Origin: an uncultured Anaeromyxobacter sp. | GTDB taxonomy: Bacteria; Myxococcota; Myxococcia; Myxococcales; Anaeromyxobacteraceae | Length of the DNA stretch: 42,461 nt | NCBI GenBank assembly: GCA_903904005.1 | Contig: CAIVAR010000049.1 | Location: forward strand, 1 to 42,461 | Direction of reading: 5' to 3' | In this document: positions 1 through 7,888 of the stretch, in pieces | How positions within the stretch are numbered: position 1 is the stretch's first letter | Layout: every line of letters begins with the position of its first letter | Made by a program: the position numbers and the translations under genes | The notes under the pieces: generated by a model | What the model was told of the DNA's origin: nothing | The model's database searches: none | The model's input: the letters and a program-made list of their open reading frames with translations, nothing else

Positions 1-993
<993 letters not shown>

Positions 994-1013
994 GTCGCCG
1001 GGGGGACCGGGAC

Positions 1014-1922
1014 GTGCGGGCGCCGCGCCACTTCGATCTGGATCGGGTGGCGCGCAGCCACGGCTGGTACGACCTCGCCCCGTGGAACTGGAACCCGGAG
1101 CGCCGGGTGCTCTCGCGCCCGCTGCGTCTCTCCTCCGGTCGGGTCGTCCAGGTCGAGGTGGCCGAGTCCGGCGCGGAAGCACTCGCACTGCGCGTGACAG
1201 GTCGTGGGCGGGCCCGCGCCGCCGACGCGGCCGAGGTCCGTGCCGCCGTCCGCACCTTCCTCGCGCTCGACGAGGATCTCGACCCGTTCCGGGCCCGGGC
1301 CCGCGCCGTGGAGGGGGACGAGGGGCCGCGCCCCGTCCAGCGGGCGCTCGACCGCGGGCTGGGACGGCTCCTGCGCTCCCCCACCGTCTTCGAGGACGCC
1401 GTGAAGACGCTCTGCACCACCAACTGCTCCTGGTCGCTCACCCGGGCCATGGTCTCCCGCCTGGTCGACGGGCTGGGGGAGGAAGGGCCCGCCGGGCACG
1501 CCTTCCCGGAGCCGGCGGCGATGGCGGCCCGCACGGAGCGCTTCTACCGGGAGACCATCCGGGCCGGGTACCGCGCCCCGTTCCTGCGCACGCTCGCCCG
1601 GGACGTGGCGGCGGGGCGGCTCGACCTCGAGGGCTGGCGCGATCCGGCCATCCCGCCTGCCGACCTGCGCCGCCGGATCCTCGAACTGGACGGGTTCGGA
1701 CCCTACGCGGCCGAGCACCTGATGCGGCTGCTCGGGCGCCACGAGGGGCTCGCCCTCGACTCCTGGACCCGCCGGAAGATCGCCACCCTGCGCGGCCGGA
1801 AGCGGCAGCCCACCGACAGGGTCCTCACCCGCTGGTTCGCCCCGTGGGGCGAGTGGGCCGGGCTCGCCATGTGGCTCGAGGCGACCGGCGACTGGCACGG
1901 CGACGCGCCCGCCGCCCCGTGA
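1014..1922 (+). CDS. HhH-GPD family DNA glycosylase (3-methyladenine / AlkA-Ogg superfamily)
   Basis: A 302-aa base-excision-repair glycosylase candidate. The helix-hairpin-helix lies at about residues 213-225 (LELDGFGPYAAEH). It is followed by the catalytic-type Asp239 in LALDSW, the order and spacing expected of the HhH-GPD superfamily. The lysine found in bifunctional glycosylase/lyases is not in its usual place after the hairpin, so a monofunctional enzyme is likely. The N-terminal ~120 residues (HFDLDRVARSHGWYDLAPW) look like the AlkA/Ogg-type beta-rich N-domain. GTG is chosen as start because a G-rich sequence (GGGGGGACC) lies just upstream and the protein then begins at the conserved domain. 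Substrate cannot be read from the sequence. It probably shares a transcript with secA and the RAM-domain gene. Confidence 0.85.
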   Translation: MRAPRHFDLDRVARSHGWYDLAPWNWNPERRVLSRPLRLSSGRVVQVEVAESGAEALALRVTGRGRARAADAAEVRAAVRTFLALDEDLDPFRARARAVEGDEGPRPVQRALDRGLGRLLRSPTVFEDAVKTLCTTNCSWSLTRAMVSRLVDGLGEEGPAGHAFPEPAAMAARTERFYRETIRAGYRAPFLRTLARDVAAGRLDLEGWRDPAIPPADLRRRILELDGFGPYAAEHLMRLLGRHEGLALDSWTRRKIATLRGRKRQPTDRVLTRWFAPWGEWAGLAMWLEATGDWHGDAPAAP

Positions 1923-1934
1923 TAGGGAATCGGC

Positions 1935-2183
1935 ATGCGATTCGCGTTCGTGCTGCTCCGGGTGGAACCGGGACGCCTCGAGGAGGTGGCCGCCGCGGTC
2001 ATGGAGATCGACGGTGTCTCCGAGGTCCACTCCATCACCGGCCCGTTCGACCTGCTCGTGAAGCTCTACGCCCCGGGCTACGACGACTTCGGCGACCTCA
2101 TCCCGGACCGGCTGCAGAAGGTTCCCGGCATCCGGGACACCGAGACGATGCTGGCCTTCCGGGCCTTCAAGACCACCGGCTGA
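1935..2183 (+). CDS. Stand-alone Lrp/AsnC ligand-binding (RAM) domain protein
   Basis: An 82-aa protein made only of the beta-alpha-beta-beta-alpha-beta RAM fold that binds amino acids in Lrp/AsnC regulators. Landmarks are the opening strand FAFVLLRVEPGR, then VSEVHSITGPFDLLVKLYA and the closing VPGIRDTETMLAF. No helix-turn-helix is present, so it cannot bind DNA by itself. Such single-domain proteins may bind small molecules or partner with full-length Lrp proteins. An AGGGA-type ribosome binding site lies just before ATG and the gene starts 12 bases after the glycosylase. It converges on the flavoprotein gene and its stop codon lies in a shared hairpin. Confidence 0.88.
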   Translation: MRFAFVLLRVEPGRLEEVAAAVMEIDGVSEVHSITGPFDLLVKLYAPGYDDFGDLIPDRLQKVPGIRDTETMLAFRAFKTTG

Positions 2184-2206
2184 CCCGCGGCCCGTTCCGG
2201 GGTCAG
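2180..2206. terminator. Hairpin between two convergent genes, possible bidirectional terminator
   Basis: Arms CTGACCC and GGGTCAG, extended by CGG/CCG across a one-base bulge, enclose a small loop. The stop codons of both convergent genes lie in the arms. There is no clear T-run on either side, so intrinsic termination is only plausible. Confidence 0.45.
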
Positions 2207-2910
2207 AAGTTGAGGTGGACGCGGTCCGGGGGGATGCCGGCGTCCTTCAGGGTGGCCTTCACCTCGTTCACCATGGCGGTCATCCCGCACACGTAGGCCT
2301 CGCTCCCGGAGGGATCGGAGCCGGCCAGCGCCAGCGCGCGGGCCACCTCCTGCACCCGTCCACGCACGCCGGGCCAGGCCTCGTCGGCGTCGGAGGGGCA
2401 GAGGACCACCCGGACCCCGTGCCGCTCCCAGTCGAGGTGCTCGGCGCGGTAGGCGAAGTCCGCGCCGCGCCGCTGACCGTAGAAGAGGCTGACCCGGTGG
2501 AACCGGTTGCGGTGGGTGATGACGTGCTGGATCAGCGCGCGAACCGGGGCGATGCCGGAGCCGGCGGCGAAGAGGAGGAGGTCGCGCCCCTCGGCCTGGG
2601 CGAGGGGAAACCCCTTGCCGAAGGGGGCGCTCGTCTCGACGCGCGCCCCGGGGAGCGCGGAGGCCACGAGCTCGTCGGCGATCCGGCCGCCCCGCTTCAG
2701 GAGCAGGTCGGCGGTGGCGTCGGGCGCCGGGGCGCTCGCCAGCGCGAAGTAGGCCTCCCCGGACGGAGCGCGGAGCTTCACCACCTGGCCGGCGACGGCG
2801 TGGCTCGCCGCGAGCGGGCCGAGCGCCACGCGGAGCGCCCGCAGGGATGGCGTCTCGTCCCAGGCGGCGAGGACGGGGACGGCCTCGTACGGCGTGGCGG
2901 TTCCGGGCAT
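2203..2910 (-). CDS. Ferredoxin-NADP reductase-like FAD/NAD(P)-binding oxidoreductase
   Basis: A 235-aa flavoprotein of the FNR superfamily: an N-terminal FAD-binding barrel (about residues 5-105) then a nucleotide-binding domain. GSGIAPVRALI (117-127) is the NAD(P) pyrophosphate loop and CGMTAMVNEV near the C-terminus is the usual CG-motif strand. The usual RxYS flavin motif is replaced by FALASAP (55-61), and GKGFPL follows. This combination reminds me of the plant fruit protein pKIWI502 / chloroplast FNR-like group rather than of bacterial ferredoxin reductases. It lacks the C-terminal cysteine cluster of dihydroorotate dehydrogenase electron-transfer subunits. No ferredoxin or dehydrogenase partner is adjacent, so its electron partner is unknown. 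A candidate leaderless promoter overlaps the stop codon of the glycosyltransferase gene behind it. Confidence 0.85.
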   Translation of the reverse strand: MPGTATPYEAVPVLAAWDETPSLRALRVALGPLAASHAVAGQVVKLRAPSGEAYFALASAPAPDATADLLLKRGGRIADELVASALPGARVETSAPFGKGFPLAQAEGRDLLLFAAGSGIAPVRALIQHVITHRNRFHRVSLFYGQRRGADFAYRAEHLDWERHGVRVVLCPSDADEAWPGVRGRVQEVARALALAGSDPSGSEAYVCGMTAMVNEVKATLKDAGIPPDRVHLNF

Positions 2911-2916
2911 CCCTGC

Positions 2917-2925
2917 AATCTAGCA
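2917..2925 (-). promoter_or_regulatory. Extended -10 element for the flavoprotein gene (leaderless type)
   Basis: Read on the minus strand: TGC then TAGATT, then 6 bases (GCAGGG), then ATG. No convincing -35 is present. The spacing places the transcription start at or next to the A of the ATG. The element contains the stop codon of the upstream glycosyltransferase gene. Confidence 0.5.
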
Positions 2926-4131
2926 AGAAGGCGGGTCCCATCCCACGGCCGCATCGGGGGGCCAGTCCCGTTCCCGCACGCAGCCGGTGCGCAGGTCGGC
3001 GAGCGGGTAGCGGGTGCCGCGCCAGACGATGCCCCCGCGCAGCGTGGTGAGGGCCGCGCTCGTGACCACCACCCCGGCGAGCGCGGTCCCGGTGAAGGGG
3101 AGGAGGATGCCCACGAGGCCGCTCCCGCCGCCGAAGCGGCGCGCCACCGTGCCCACCACCGCGGCGCCGGTGATCCAGCCGAGCAGCCCCACGCCCCGGG
3201 CGAGGGGCCCCGGCGCGAGGAGCGCGGCGAGCGCGGGACCGAGGCTGGTGACGACGAGGGCGAGCCCGGTGGAGAGCGCCACGCCCCAGCGGAACTCGGT
3301 GCCCGCGAAGGCGTTCTTGAGGAGCCCGACCCAGGAGGCCAGGAAGCCGGCGTTCCAGCGCACCGAGACGAGCCCGTCCGAGTCGATCGCCCCCTGGCGC
3401 ACGCCGCTGCGGCGCAGCACGATCCCGAGCTTCACGTCGTCGACCGCCTCGAGCCGGAGCCGCCGGTGGCCGCCGGTGCGCAGGTACTCGTCGCGCCGCA
3501 CCAGGTTGAAGGCGCCGATCCCGACGTAGGCCGGCGTCCCGGGCCGGCGGAGCTCCCAGGTCCGGAACACCGGGTTCACGAGCGTCGCGAAGGTGGCGAC
3601 GAAGGCGCGCTCCAGGAAGCCGGGGGCGACGAGCCGGGGAAGCGCCACCAGGTGGCCGAGCCCGTGCCGACCGGCGTAGGAGACGGCCCGGCGCAGGGCC
3701 CCTGGGGCGAAGATCACGTCACCATCGGTGAAGAGGAGGTAGCCGTCGGCGGCCGCCTCGGCGCCCGAGGCGCAGGCGTGGTTCTTCCCCAGCCATCCCG
3801 GGGGAAGCTCCCCGACGTGCACCACGCGCAGCCGGGGCTCGCCCGGGGCCATCCGGTCGAGGATGGCCCCGGTGCCGTCTGTGGAGCGGTCGTCCACGGC
3901 CACCACCCGGAGGGCCGGGTAGTCCTGCGCGAGGAGCGACCGGACGGCCGCCTCCACCCCCCGCGCCTCGTCCCGGGCCGGGACCACGACGGTGAGCGCG
4001 GGCCACCCGCCCGCGGGCGGATCGGGAGGGATCGCCGTGAGCCTGTCGACGCAGCGGTCGGTGCGGATCCCCACCCAGGCCACCCGGAGCCAGGCGAGGA
4101 GCCCCAGGGCGGCGGCGAGGAGCCAGGGCAT
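2920..4131 (-). CDS. Membrane-associated family 2 glycosyltransferase
   Basis: A 403-aa GT2 enzyme. After an N-terminal hydrophobic anchor (about 1-22) come VVVPARDE (48-55), the nucleotide-sugar site DDRSTDGT (80-87), PGWLGKNHA (111-119), the metal-binding TDGD (135-138) and the acceptor-side EAVDDVKLG (228-236). Three or four hydrophobic segments follow (about 270-365). The N-terminal anchor, PGWLGKNHA and C-terminal membrane helices resemble HpnB/CrtQ-type glycosyltransferases, which act on lipid or terpenoid acceptors, but the acceptor is not determinable. It starts 5 bases after the apt stop codon, so it is the distal gene of the surE-M23-apt transcript. Function beyond glycosyl transfer is inference. 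Confidence 0.88.
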   Translation of the reverse strand: MPWLLAAALGLLAWLRVAWVGIRTDRCVDRLTAIPPDPPAGGWPALTVVVPARDEARGVEAAVRSLLAQDYPALRVVAVDDRSTDGTGAILDRMAPGEPRLRVVHVGELPPGWLGKNHACASGAEAAADGYLLFTDGDVIFAPGALRRAVSYAGRHGLGHLVALPRLVAPGFLERAFVATFATLVNPVFRTWELRRPGTPAYVGIGAFNLVRRDEYLRTGGHRRLRLEAVDDVKLGIVLRRSGVRQGAIDSDGLVSVRWNAGFLASWVGLLKNAFAGTEFRWGVALSTGLALVVTSLGPALAALLAPGPLARGVGLLGWITGAAVVGTVARRFGGGSGLVGILLPFTGTALAGVVVTSAALTTLRGGIVWRGTRYPLADLRTGCVRERDWPPDAAVGWDPPSC

Positions 4132-4136
4132 GGCGG

Positions 4137-4664
4137 CTAGAAGGTGACCAGGGAGTCCACCTGGCCGGCGCCCAGCCGCCGCTTCCCCTCCAGGAAGGCC
4201 AGCTCGACCACGAAGGCGTATCCGGCCAGCTCCGCGCCCTGCCGCGCGACGAGCTTGCCCACCGCCTCGGCCGTCCCGCCGGTGGCCAGCAGGTCGTCGA
4301 CCACGAGCACCCGCTCGCCGGGTCCGACCGCGTCGATGTGCAACTCGAGTCCGTCCTCGCCGTACTCGAGCTGGTAGGTCTCGCGGATGGTCTCCCAGGG
4401 CAGCTTGCCGGGCTTGCGGACGATGGAGAGGCCCGCGCCGATGGCGTAGGCGAGGGGGGCGGCGAAGATGAAGCCGCGCGACTCGATGCCCACCACCTGG
4501 TCGATCTTCCGCGGGCCCCAGCGGGAGACGAGCTCGTCGATGACCCGCTTGTAGGTGGGGGCGTGCCCCAGGATCGGCGTGATGTCCTTGAAGATGATCC
4601 CCTTCTTCGGGAAGTCCGGGACGTCGCGGATGGATCGGCGGAGGAGGTCGGAGATCGTTTCCAT
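4137..4664 (-). CDS. apt: Adenine phosphoribosyltransferase
   Basis: Salvages adenine to AMP using PRPP. At 175 aa it has the usual family length. It shows the N-terminal [35 protein letters not shown], the flexible-loop region around [20 protein letters not shown], and the PRPP-binding loop [17 protein letters not shown] (119-135). The chosen ATG (METISD) has GGAG 9 bases upstream. An alternative ATG five codons earlier (position 4679, MEPSAMET) shares one base with the stop of the peptidase gene (TGATG) and could be used by translational coupling. Cytosolic. Confidence 0.96.
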   Translation of the reverse strand: METISDLLRRSIRDVPDFPKKGIIFKDITPILGHAPTYKRVIDELVSRWGPRKIDQVVGIESRGFIFAAPLAYAIGAGLSIVRKPGKLPWETIRETYQLEYGEDGLELHIDAVGPGERVLVVDDLLATGGTAEAVGKLVARQGAELAGYAFVVELAFLEGKRRLGAGQVDSLVTF

Positions 4665-4678
4665 GGCGGAGGGCTCCA

Positions 4679-5434
4679 TCAGGGCAGGTAGGGGAGGGGA
4701 TCGCGGGGGCGCGTGTTCTCGCGCACCTCGAAGTGGAGATGCGGGCCGGTGGTGCGGCCGGACTGGCCGACCTTGGCGATGGGCGTTCCGGCGTCGACGC
4801 GGTCGCCGTCCTTCACCAGGACGGCGCTGTTGTGGGCGTAGAGCGTGATGAGGGAGTTCGGGTGACGGAGGATCACGATGGTTCCGTAGCCCTTCTGGCT
4901 CCCCGTGAAGATCACCTCGCCCGCCGCGGCGGCCCGGACGACCGTCCCCTCCGGCGCGGAGAGGTCGATGCCGTCGTGCGGCTGCCCCTGCTTCACGCCG
5001 AAGCCGCGGTAGAGAACGCCCTTGATCGGCCACTGGAGGGTGGCGCTCCCGGCCTTGCGCGGGAGCAGGGTCGGGTCGGGCTCCTGCGAGGCCACCGTTC
5101 CGGGGGGCATCGGCCCCACCTCCAGCGCGCGGGCGGCGCCGGGGACGAAGAGCTCCTGGCCGACGACGATGGTCTTGGCGTCGGAGATCCCGTTCGCCTC
5201 CATGAGCTCCCGGGGATCGATCCCGTAGGTCTTCGCGATCCGGTAGAGCGTCTCCCCCTTCTGCACGACGTGGGTGGTCCCGAGGAGCTCCGGTTCGACG
5301 TGGGCGTCTCCGGTGCCGAGCGGGAAGGGGGGCGGGCGCTGGCCGGACACCTCCGCGGGCGTCCGCTGGCGGGCGGAGCAGGCCGGGAGCGTCGCCAGGG
5401 CGATGGCAGCCCCGGCGACGAGCCAGCGGGTCAC
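4679..5434 (-). CDS. LysM-M23 (LytM) peptidoglycan endopeptidase-type lipoprotein, NlpD-like
   Basis: A 251-aa envelope lipoprotein. The signal peptide ends in lipobox LPAC with Cys19. A LysM peptidoglycan-binding module lies at about 54-98 ([20 protein letters not shown]), and a LytM/M23 domain occupies about 133-245. The zinc/catalytic signature looks intact: H153 and D157 in HDGIDLSA, H191 in LYAH, and H222-x-H224 in PHLHFE. Gammaproteobacterial NlpD has lost these residues and only activates amidases; this protein may cleave cross-links itself. The GTG start overlaps the surE stop as GTGA. The surE-then-nlpD order matches the well-known surE-pcm-nlpD-rpoS locus without pcm, but apt and a glycosyltransferase follow instead of rpoS. 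Confidence 0.93.
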   Translation of the reverse strand: MTRWLVAGAAIALATLPACSARQRTPAEVSGQRPPPFPLGTGDAHVEPELLGTTHVVQKGETLYRIAKTYGIDPRELMEANGISDAKTIVVGQELFVPGAARALEVGPMPPGTVASQEPDPTLLPRKAGSATLQWPIKGVLYRGFGVKQGQPHDGIDLSAPEGTVVRAAAAGEVIFTGSQKGYGTIVILRHPNSLITLYAHNSAVLVKDGDRVDAGTPIAKVGQSGRTTGPHLHFEVRENTRPRDPLPYLP

Positions 5435-6189
5435 GGGGGCGGCTCCTTGCGGAACCCGGAGACGGCGAGGTCGACCAGCCCCGCGAAGAGCCCGTCGTGG
5501 GTGAGGTCGAGGTGCAGGGGGGTGACGGCCACGAGCCCCTCGTCGAGCACGGTGTTGCAGTCGGAGAGCGGGATGTCGCGGTGACTGGCGTCGCCCCCGA
5601 TCCAGAAGTAGCTCCGCCCGCGCGGGTCCTGCTTCTCGATCACCTCGTTGCCGTAGGTGCGCACGCCGAGCCGGGTGAAGCGGAAGCCCTTCACCGGGCC
5701 GGCCGGTACGTTGACGTTGAGCAGGATCGGTTTCGGGCGGGGGAAGGCGGCGACGCTGCGGGCCAGTTCGGCCGCGAAGGCCGCCGCCGGGGCGAAGTCG
5801 TGGGGCGGACGGGCCGCCAGCGAGACGGCGATCGCCGAGACCCCGAGGAGCGCTCCCTCCATCGCCGCTGCCACCGTGCCGGAATAGAGGACGTCGTTTC
5901 CCAGGTTGGGACCGTGGTTCACGCCCGAGAGCACGAGATCGGGGGCATGCCCCCGCATCACGTGGTTGAGCGCGAGGTAGACGGCGTCGGTGGGGGTGCC
6001 GTCGACCGAGAACCGGCGCTCCCCGACCTGCACGATCCGCAGGGGCCGGTGGAGCGAGATGGCGTGGCTGGAGGCCGACTGCTCCCGGTCCGGTGCCACC
6101 ACCCAGACCTCGTCCTCGGGGAAGGCGGCGGCGAGGGCCGCCAGGCCGGGCGCGTTCACGCCGTCGTCGTTGGAGAGGAGGACGCGCAC
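5431..6189 (-). CDS. surE: 5'/3'-nucleotidase SurE
   Basis: A metal-dependent nucleoside monophosphate phosphatase of stationary-phase survival, 252 aa. The N-terminal [16 protein letters not shown] carries the paired Asp metal ligands (D8, D9). [15 protein letters not shown] and [18 protein letters not shown] provide the remaining Ser/Asn ligands. The GTG start is chosen because it places VLLSNDDG at the N-terminus as in all SurE proteins; the frame is open further upstream but that extension is low-complexity and unlike the family. No Shine-Dalgarno precedes it, and an extended -10 ends 6 bases before the GTG. First gene of the surE-M23-apt-GT2 unit. Confidence 0.96.
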   Translation of the reverse strand: MRVLLSNDDGVNAPGLAALAAAFPEDEVWVVAPDREQSASSHAISLHRPLRIVQVGERRFSVDGTPTDAVYLALNHVMRGHAPDLVLSGVNHGPNLGNDVLYSGTVAAAMEGALLGVSAIAVSLAARPPHDFAPAAAFAAELARSVAAFPRPKPILLNVNVPAGPVKGFRFTRLGVRTYGNEVIEKQDPRGRSYFWIGGDASHRDIPLSDCNTVLDEGLVAVTPLHLDLTHDGLFAGLVDLAVSGFRKEPPP

Positions 6190-6195
6190 GGGGGG

Positions 6196-6204
6196 AATGT
6201 AGCA
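6196..6204 (-). promoter_or_regulatory. Extended -10 element for surE (leaderless type)
   Basis: On the minus strand TGC-TACATT is followed by six C residues and then GTG. It is almost identical in layout to the element before the ABC-transporter gene at 11824 (TGC-TACACT-N6-GTG). Confidence 0.55.
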
Positions 6205-6232
6205 GCGCCATGCCCCCCCGGCCAGGAACGCG

Positions 6233-7015
6233 TCAGCGCAGGCCGGCGAGCAGCACCGCGAGCGTGGCCGCGCTCCCGGCGAGCGCCGTCCACCCCACCA
6301 CGCGCAGGCGTCTGGCCGGGACACGGAGCAGGATCACGACGAGTGAAGCGAGCGCCAGGGGGGCCACCGCCGCGGGCACGGCCCGGGGGACCACCCCGGC
6401 GGCGGCGAGCGCGACCGCGGTGCCCTGGAGGAGGAGCACCGCCCCGGTGGCCGGCGGCCCCGGATCCCGCGCCGGCGCCCGGGCGCGGGCGAGCACCACC
6501 TCGACGGCCAGCGTGGTGGCGGCGAACCCGAGGGTCCAGGCGAGCCAGGCCGCCGCCGCGGTCGCCGGGGAGACGCCGGAGGCGACCGCCACCGGGAACC
6601 CGGTCGAGGAGAGCGCCGTCGCCACCGCCACCTCGCCGGCGACGGTCCGCTCCAGCTCCAGCCGGACGAGGAGGACGATCCCGGCGGCGAAGAGCGGCGG
6701 GATGGCCGACGCCCCGCGCGCGATGGGGGAGGCGAGCGCGAGGCCAACCCCGGCGAGCACCACCGCCGCCGCGAGCAGTCCGGCGGCGAGACGGCGGGCG
6801 CGCGCCCCGTCCTCGTCCCGGGCCCGCTTGCCCCGGTTCCCGGTGGCGACGAGCAGCGGCTCGTAGGAGAGGAACCCGGCGAAGGCGCCGGCGGCGAGCA
6901 GGGCCGCCGCGGCGCCGGCCCTGCCCATTCCCAGCGCGCAGACGAGCGGCAGCGCGATCTGCCCGTAGGCGCCGTGCTCGTGGGGAAGGAGGGACCGGCG
7001 GGAGGAGGTCGACAC
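6233..7015 (-). CDS. YwiC-like polytopic membrane protein
   Basis: A 260-aa integral membrane protein with roughly eight hydrophobic segments. Its N-terminus carries the PHEHGAYGQ motif (residues 12-20) that recalls the YwiC-like family (P-x-E-H-G followed by a membrane segment). A charged loop, NRGKRARDEDGARARR, separates the second and third hydrophobic stretches. No biochemical role is established for this family and none can be inferred from neighbours. Start is GTG. An upstream TATCCG ends only 4 bases before it, and an AT-rich region with tandem repeats separates it from the divergent STAS gene. Confidence 0.75.
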   Translation of the reverse strand: MSTSSRRSLLPHEHGAYGQIALPLVCALGMGRAGAAAALLAAGAFAGFLSYEPLLVATGNRGKRARDEDGARARRLAAGLLAAAVVLAGVGLALASPIARGASAIPPLFAAGIVLLVRLELERTVAGEVAVATALSSTGFPVAVASGVSPATAAAAWLAWTLGFAATTLAVEVVLARARAPARDPGPPATGAVLLLQGTAVALAAAGVVPRAVPAAVAPLALASLVVILLRVPARRLRVVGWTALAGSAATLAVLLAGLR

Positions 7016-7044
7016 GGTGCGGATACCCCGATGGGGCTTAGAGG

Positions 7045-7066
7045 ATTATCACGAAATCGTCACGAA
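7045..7066. repeat. Two tandem 11-bp direct repeats (Pho-box-like) in a divergent promoter region
   Basis: ATTATCACGAA is followed immediately by ATCGTCACGAA. They share 9 of 11 positions with a period of one helical turn, in an island much more AT-rich than its surroundings. Tandem 11-bp repeats with a (G/A)TCAC core are the layout recognised by PhoB/OmpR-family regulators. The element lies 17 bases upstream of the -35 of the STAS gene and near the expected -35 of the divergent YwiC-like gene. Confidence 0.5.
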
Positions 7067-7083
7067 TTCAGCCATCTAGGACG

Positions 7084-7112
7084 TTGCGACGGGTGGGATC
7101 GAGACCTACACT
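7084..7112 (+). promoter_or_regulatory. Sigma-70-type promoter for the STAS gene (leaderless type)
   Basis: TTGCGA, 17-base spacer, TACACT, then 7 bases to the ATG at 7120. The TTG inside the -35 is in frame with the gene and could be mistaken for its start codon. Confidence 0.6.
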
Positions 7113-7119
7113 GCGCCGC

Positions 7120-7425
7120 ATGCTACCCGTCCAGCCGGGGAGCCTCGTCATCCGGATGGACGGGGCCTTCGACATCGATTCGGTCCAGGCGATCCGCGAA
7201 CGGATCGAGGCCCTTCCGGGCGAGACGGAGGTCTACGTCGACCTCTCCCGCGTCCGGGAGTTCCACGATCGGGCCATCGCGCTGCTGGCCGAGGTGCTCG
7301 CCATGGCGCGGGCCCGCATCTTCGTCCGCGGCCTCCGGCAGCACCAGTACCGCATGCTCCGCTACCTGGGCGTGCTGCCCAGCGCGCTCGACCCGGGCCT
7401 GGCACGGCCGGCGCTCGAGCGGTAG
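7120..7425 (+). CDS. STAS-domain protein (anti-sigma-factor-antagonist-like)
   Basis: A 101-aa single-domain protein with the STAS pattern: strand SLVIRMDGAFDIDSVQAIRERI, then TEVYVDLSRVREFHDRAIALLAEVL and RIFVRGLRQHQYRMLRYLGV. In SpoIIAA-type antagonists a phosphorylatable Ser/Thr sits after the central DLS/DxS strand. Here the local sequence is DLSRVREFHDRAI with His-Asp where Ser-Ser/Thr is often seen, so regulation by phosphorylation is doubtful. ATG is preferred over an in-frame TTG 36 bases upstream because that TTG is part of the -35 box. Transcribed divergently from the YwiC-like gene. No partner kinase or sigma factor is in the window. Confidence 0.72.
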   Translation: MLPVQPGSLVIRMDGAFDIDSVQAIRERIEALPGETEVYVDLSRVREFHDRAIALLAEVLAMARARIFVRGLRQHQYRMLRYLGVLPSALDPGLARPALER

Positions 7426-7432
7426 CGCCCCC

Positions 7433-7888
7433 TCATCTCCGCCGGATGGCCGGCAAGTCGGCGAAGGGCTCGCTCCGGGCCGTGGACCGGAACGCCTCGG
7501 CCAGATCGACGGGAGGGGCGACGGCGCGGCGCGCCTCCAGGTCGAGCCAGGAACCGGTCACGGTGACGACGGCCATCTCCGTCCCGTCGACCTTCCAGAG
7601 CCGGTGGCGGATCGACCAGCGGGAGGCGTCCGGGGCGAGCCCCGCGCAGCACGCGTCGACGAGCACCTCCTCGCCGATGGACGCCTCGCGCCGGTACTCG
7701 ATCTCCTCGCGGAAGAGCACCGGCCCGAGCTGCAGAGACTGGAAGCGCGTCCACGGGTAGCCGAAGGAGGCGAGCAGCGCCACCCGGGTGTCGTTGGCGA
7801 ACTCGGCGAAGGCGGTGTTGCGCAGGTGTCCGTTGGCGTCCGCGTCGGACCAGCGAACCACGAAGCGGCGGACGAACGGGGTGCTCAT
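7433..7888 (-). CDS. Hotdog-fold acyl-CoA thioesterase (4-HBT/FadM type)
   Basis: A 151-aa 4-hydroxybenzoyl-CoA thioesterase-like protein. The N-terminal RFVVRWSDADANGHLRNTAF contains the family's catalytic-acid segment (D-x-D-xx-GH-x-N; D15/D17, H21). The body FREEIEYRREASIGEEVLV and SIRHRLWKVDGTEMAVVTVTGSWLD matches the remaining hotdog strands. It would hydrolyse acyl-CoA thioesters in the cytosol; chain length is unknown. The ATG overlaps the stop of the exported PLC-like protein gene as ATGA, so translation is probably coupled, though the functional link between the two is obscure. Confidence 0.88.
   Translation of the reverse strand: MSTPFVRRFVVRWSDADANGHLRNTAFAEFANDTRVALLASFGYPWTRFQSLQLGPVLFREEIEYRREASIGEEVLVDACCAGLAPDASRWSIRHRLWKVDGTEMAVVTVTGSWLDLEARRAVAPPVDLAEAFRSTARSEPFADLPAIRRR

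Noticed and set aside
5431-6324. Longer SurE starting at an ATG 45 codons upstream
   Set aside because: The added residues (Cys/Arg/Gly-rich) are unlike SurE, whose N-terminus is the metal-binding LLSNDDG strand; the GTG at 6189 fits.
7084-7119. TTG start of the STAS gene 36 bases upstream of the chosen ATG
   Set aside because: The TTG is the -35 box (TTGCGA) of a well-spaced promoter, and the extension does not resemble the STAS fold.
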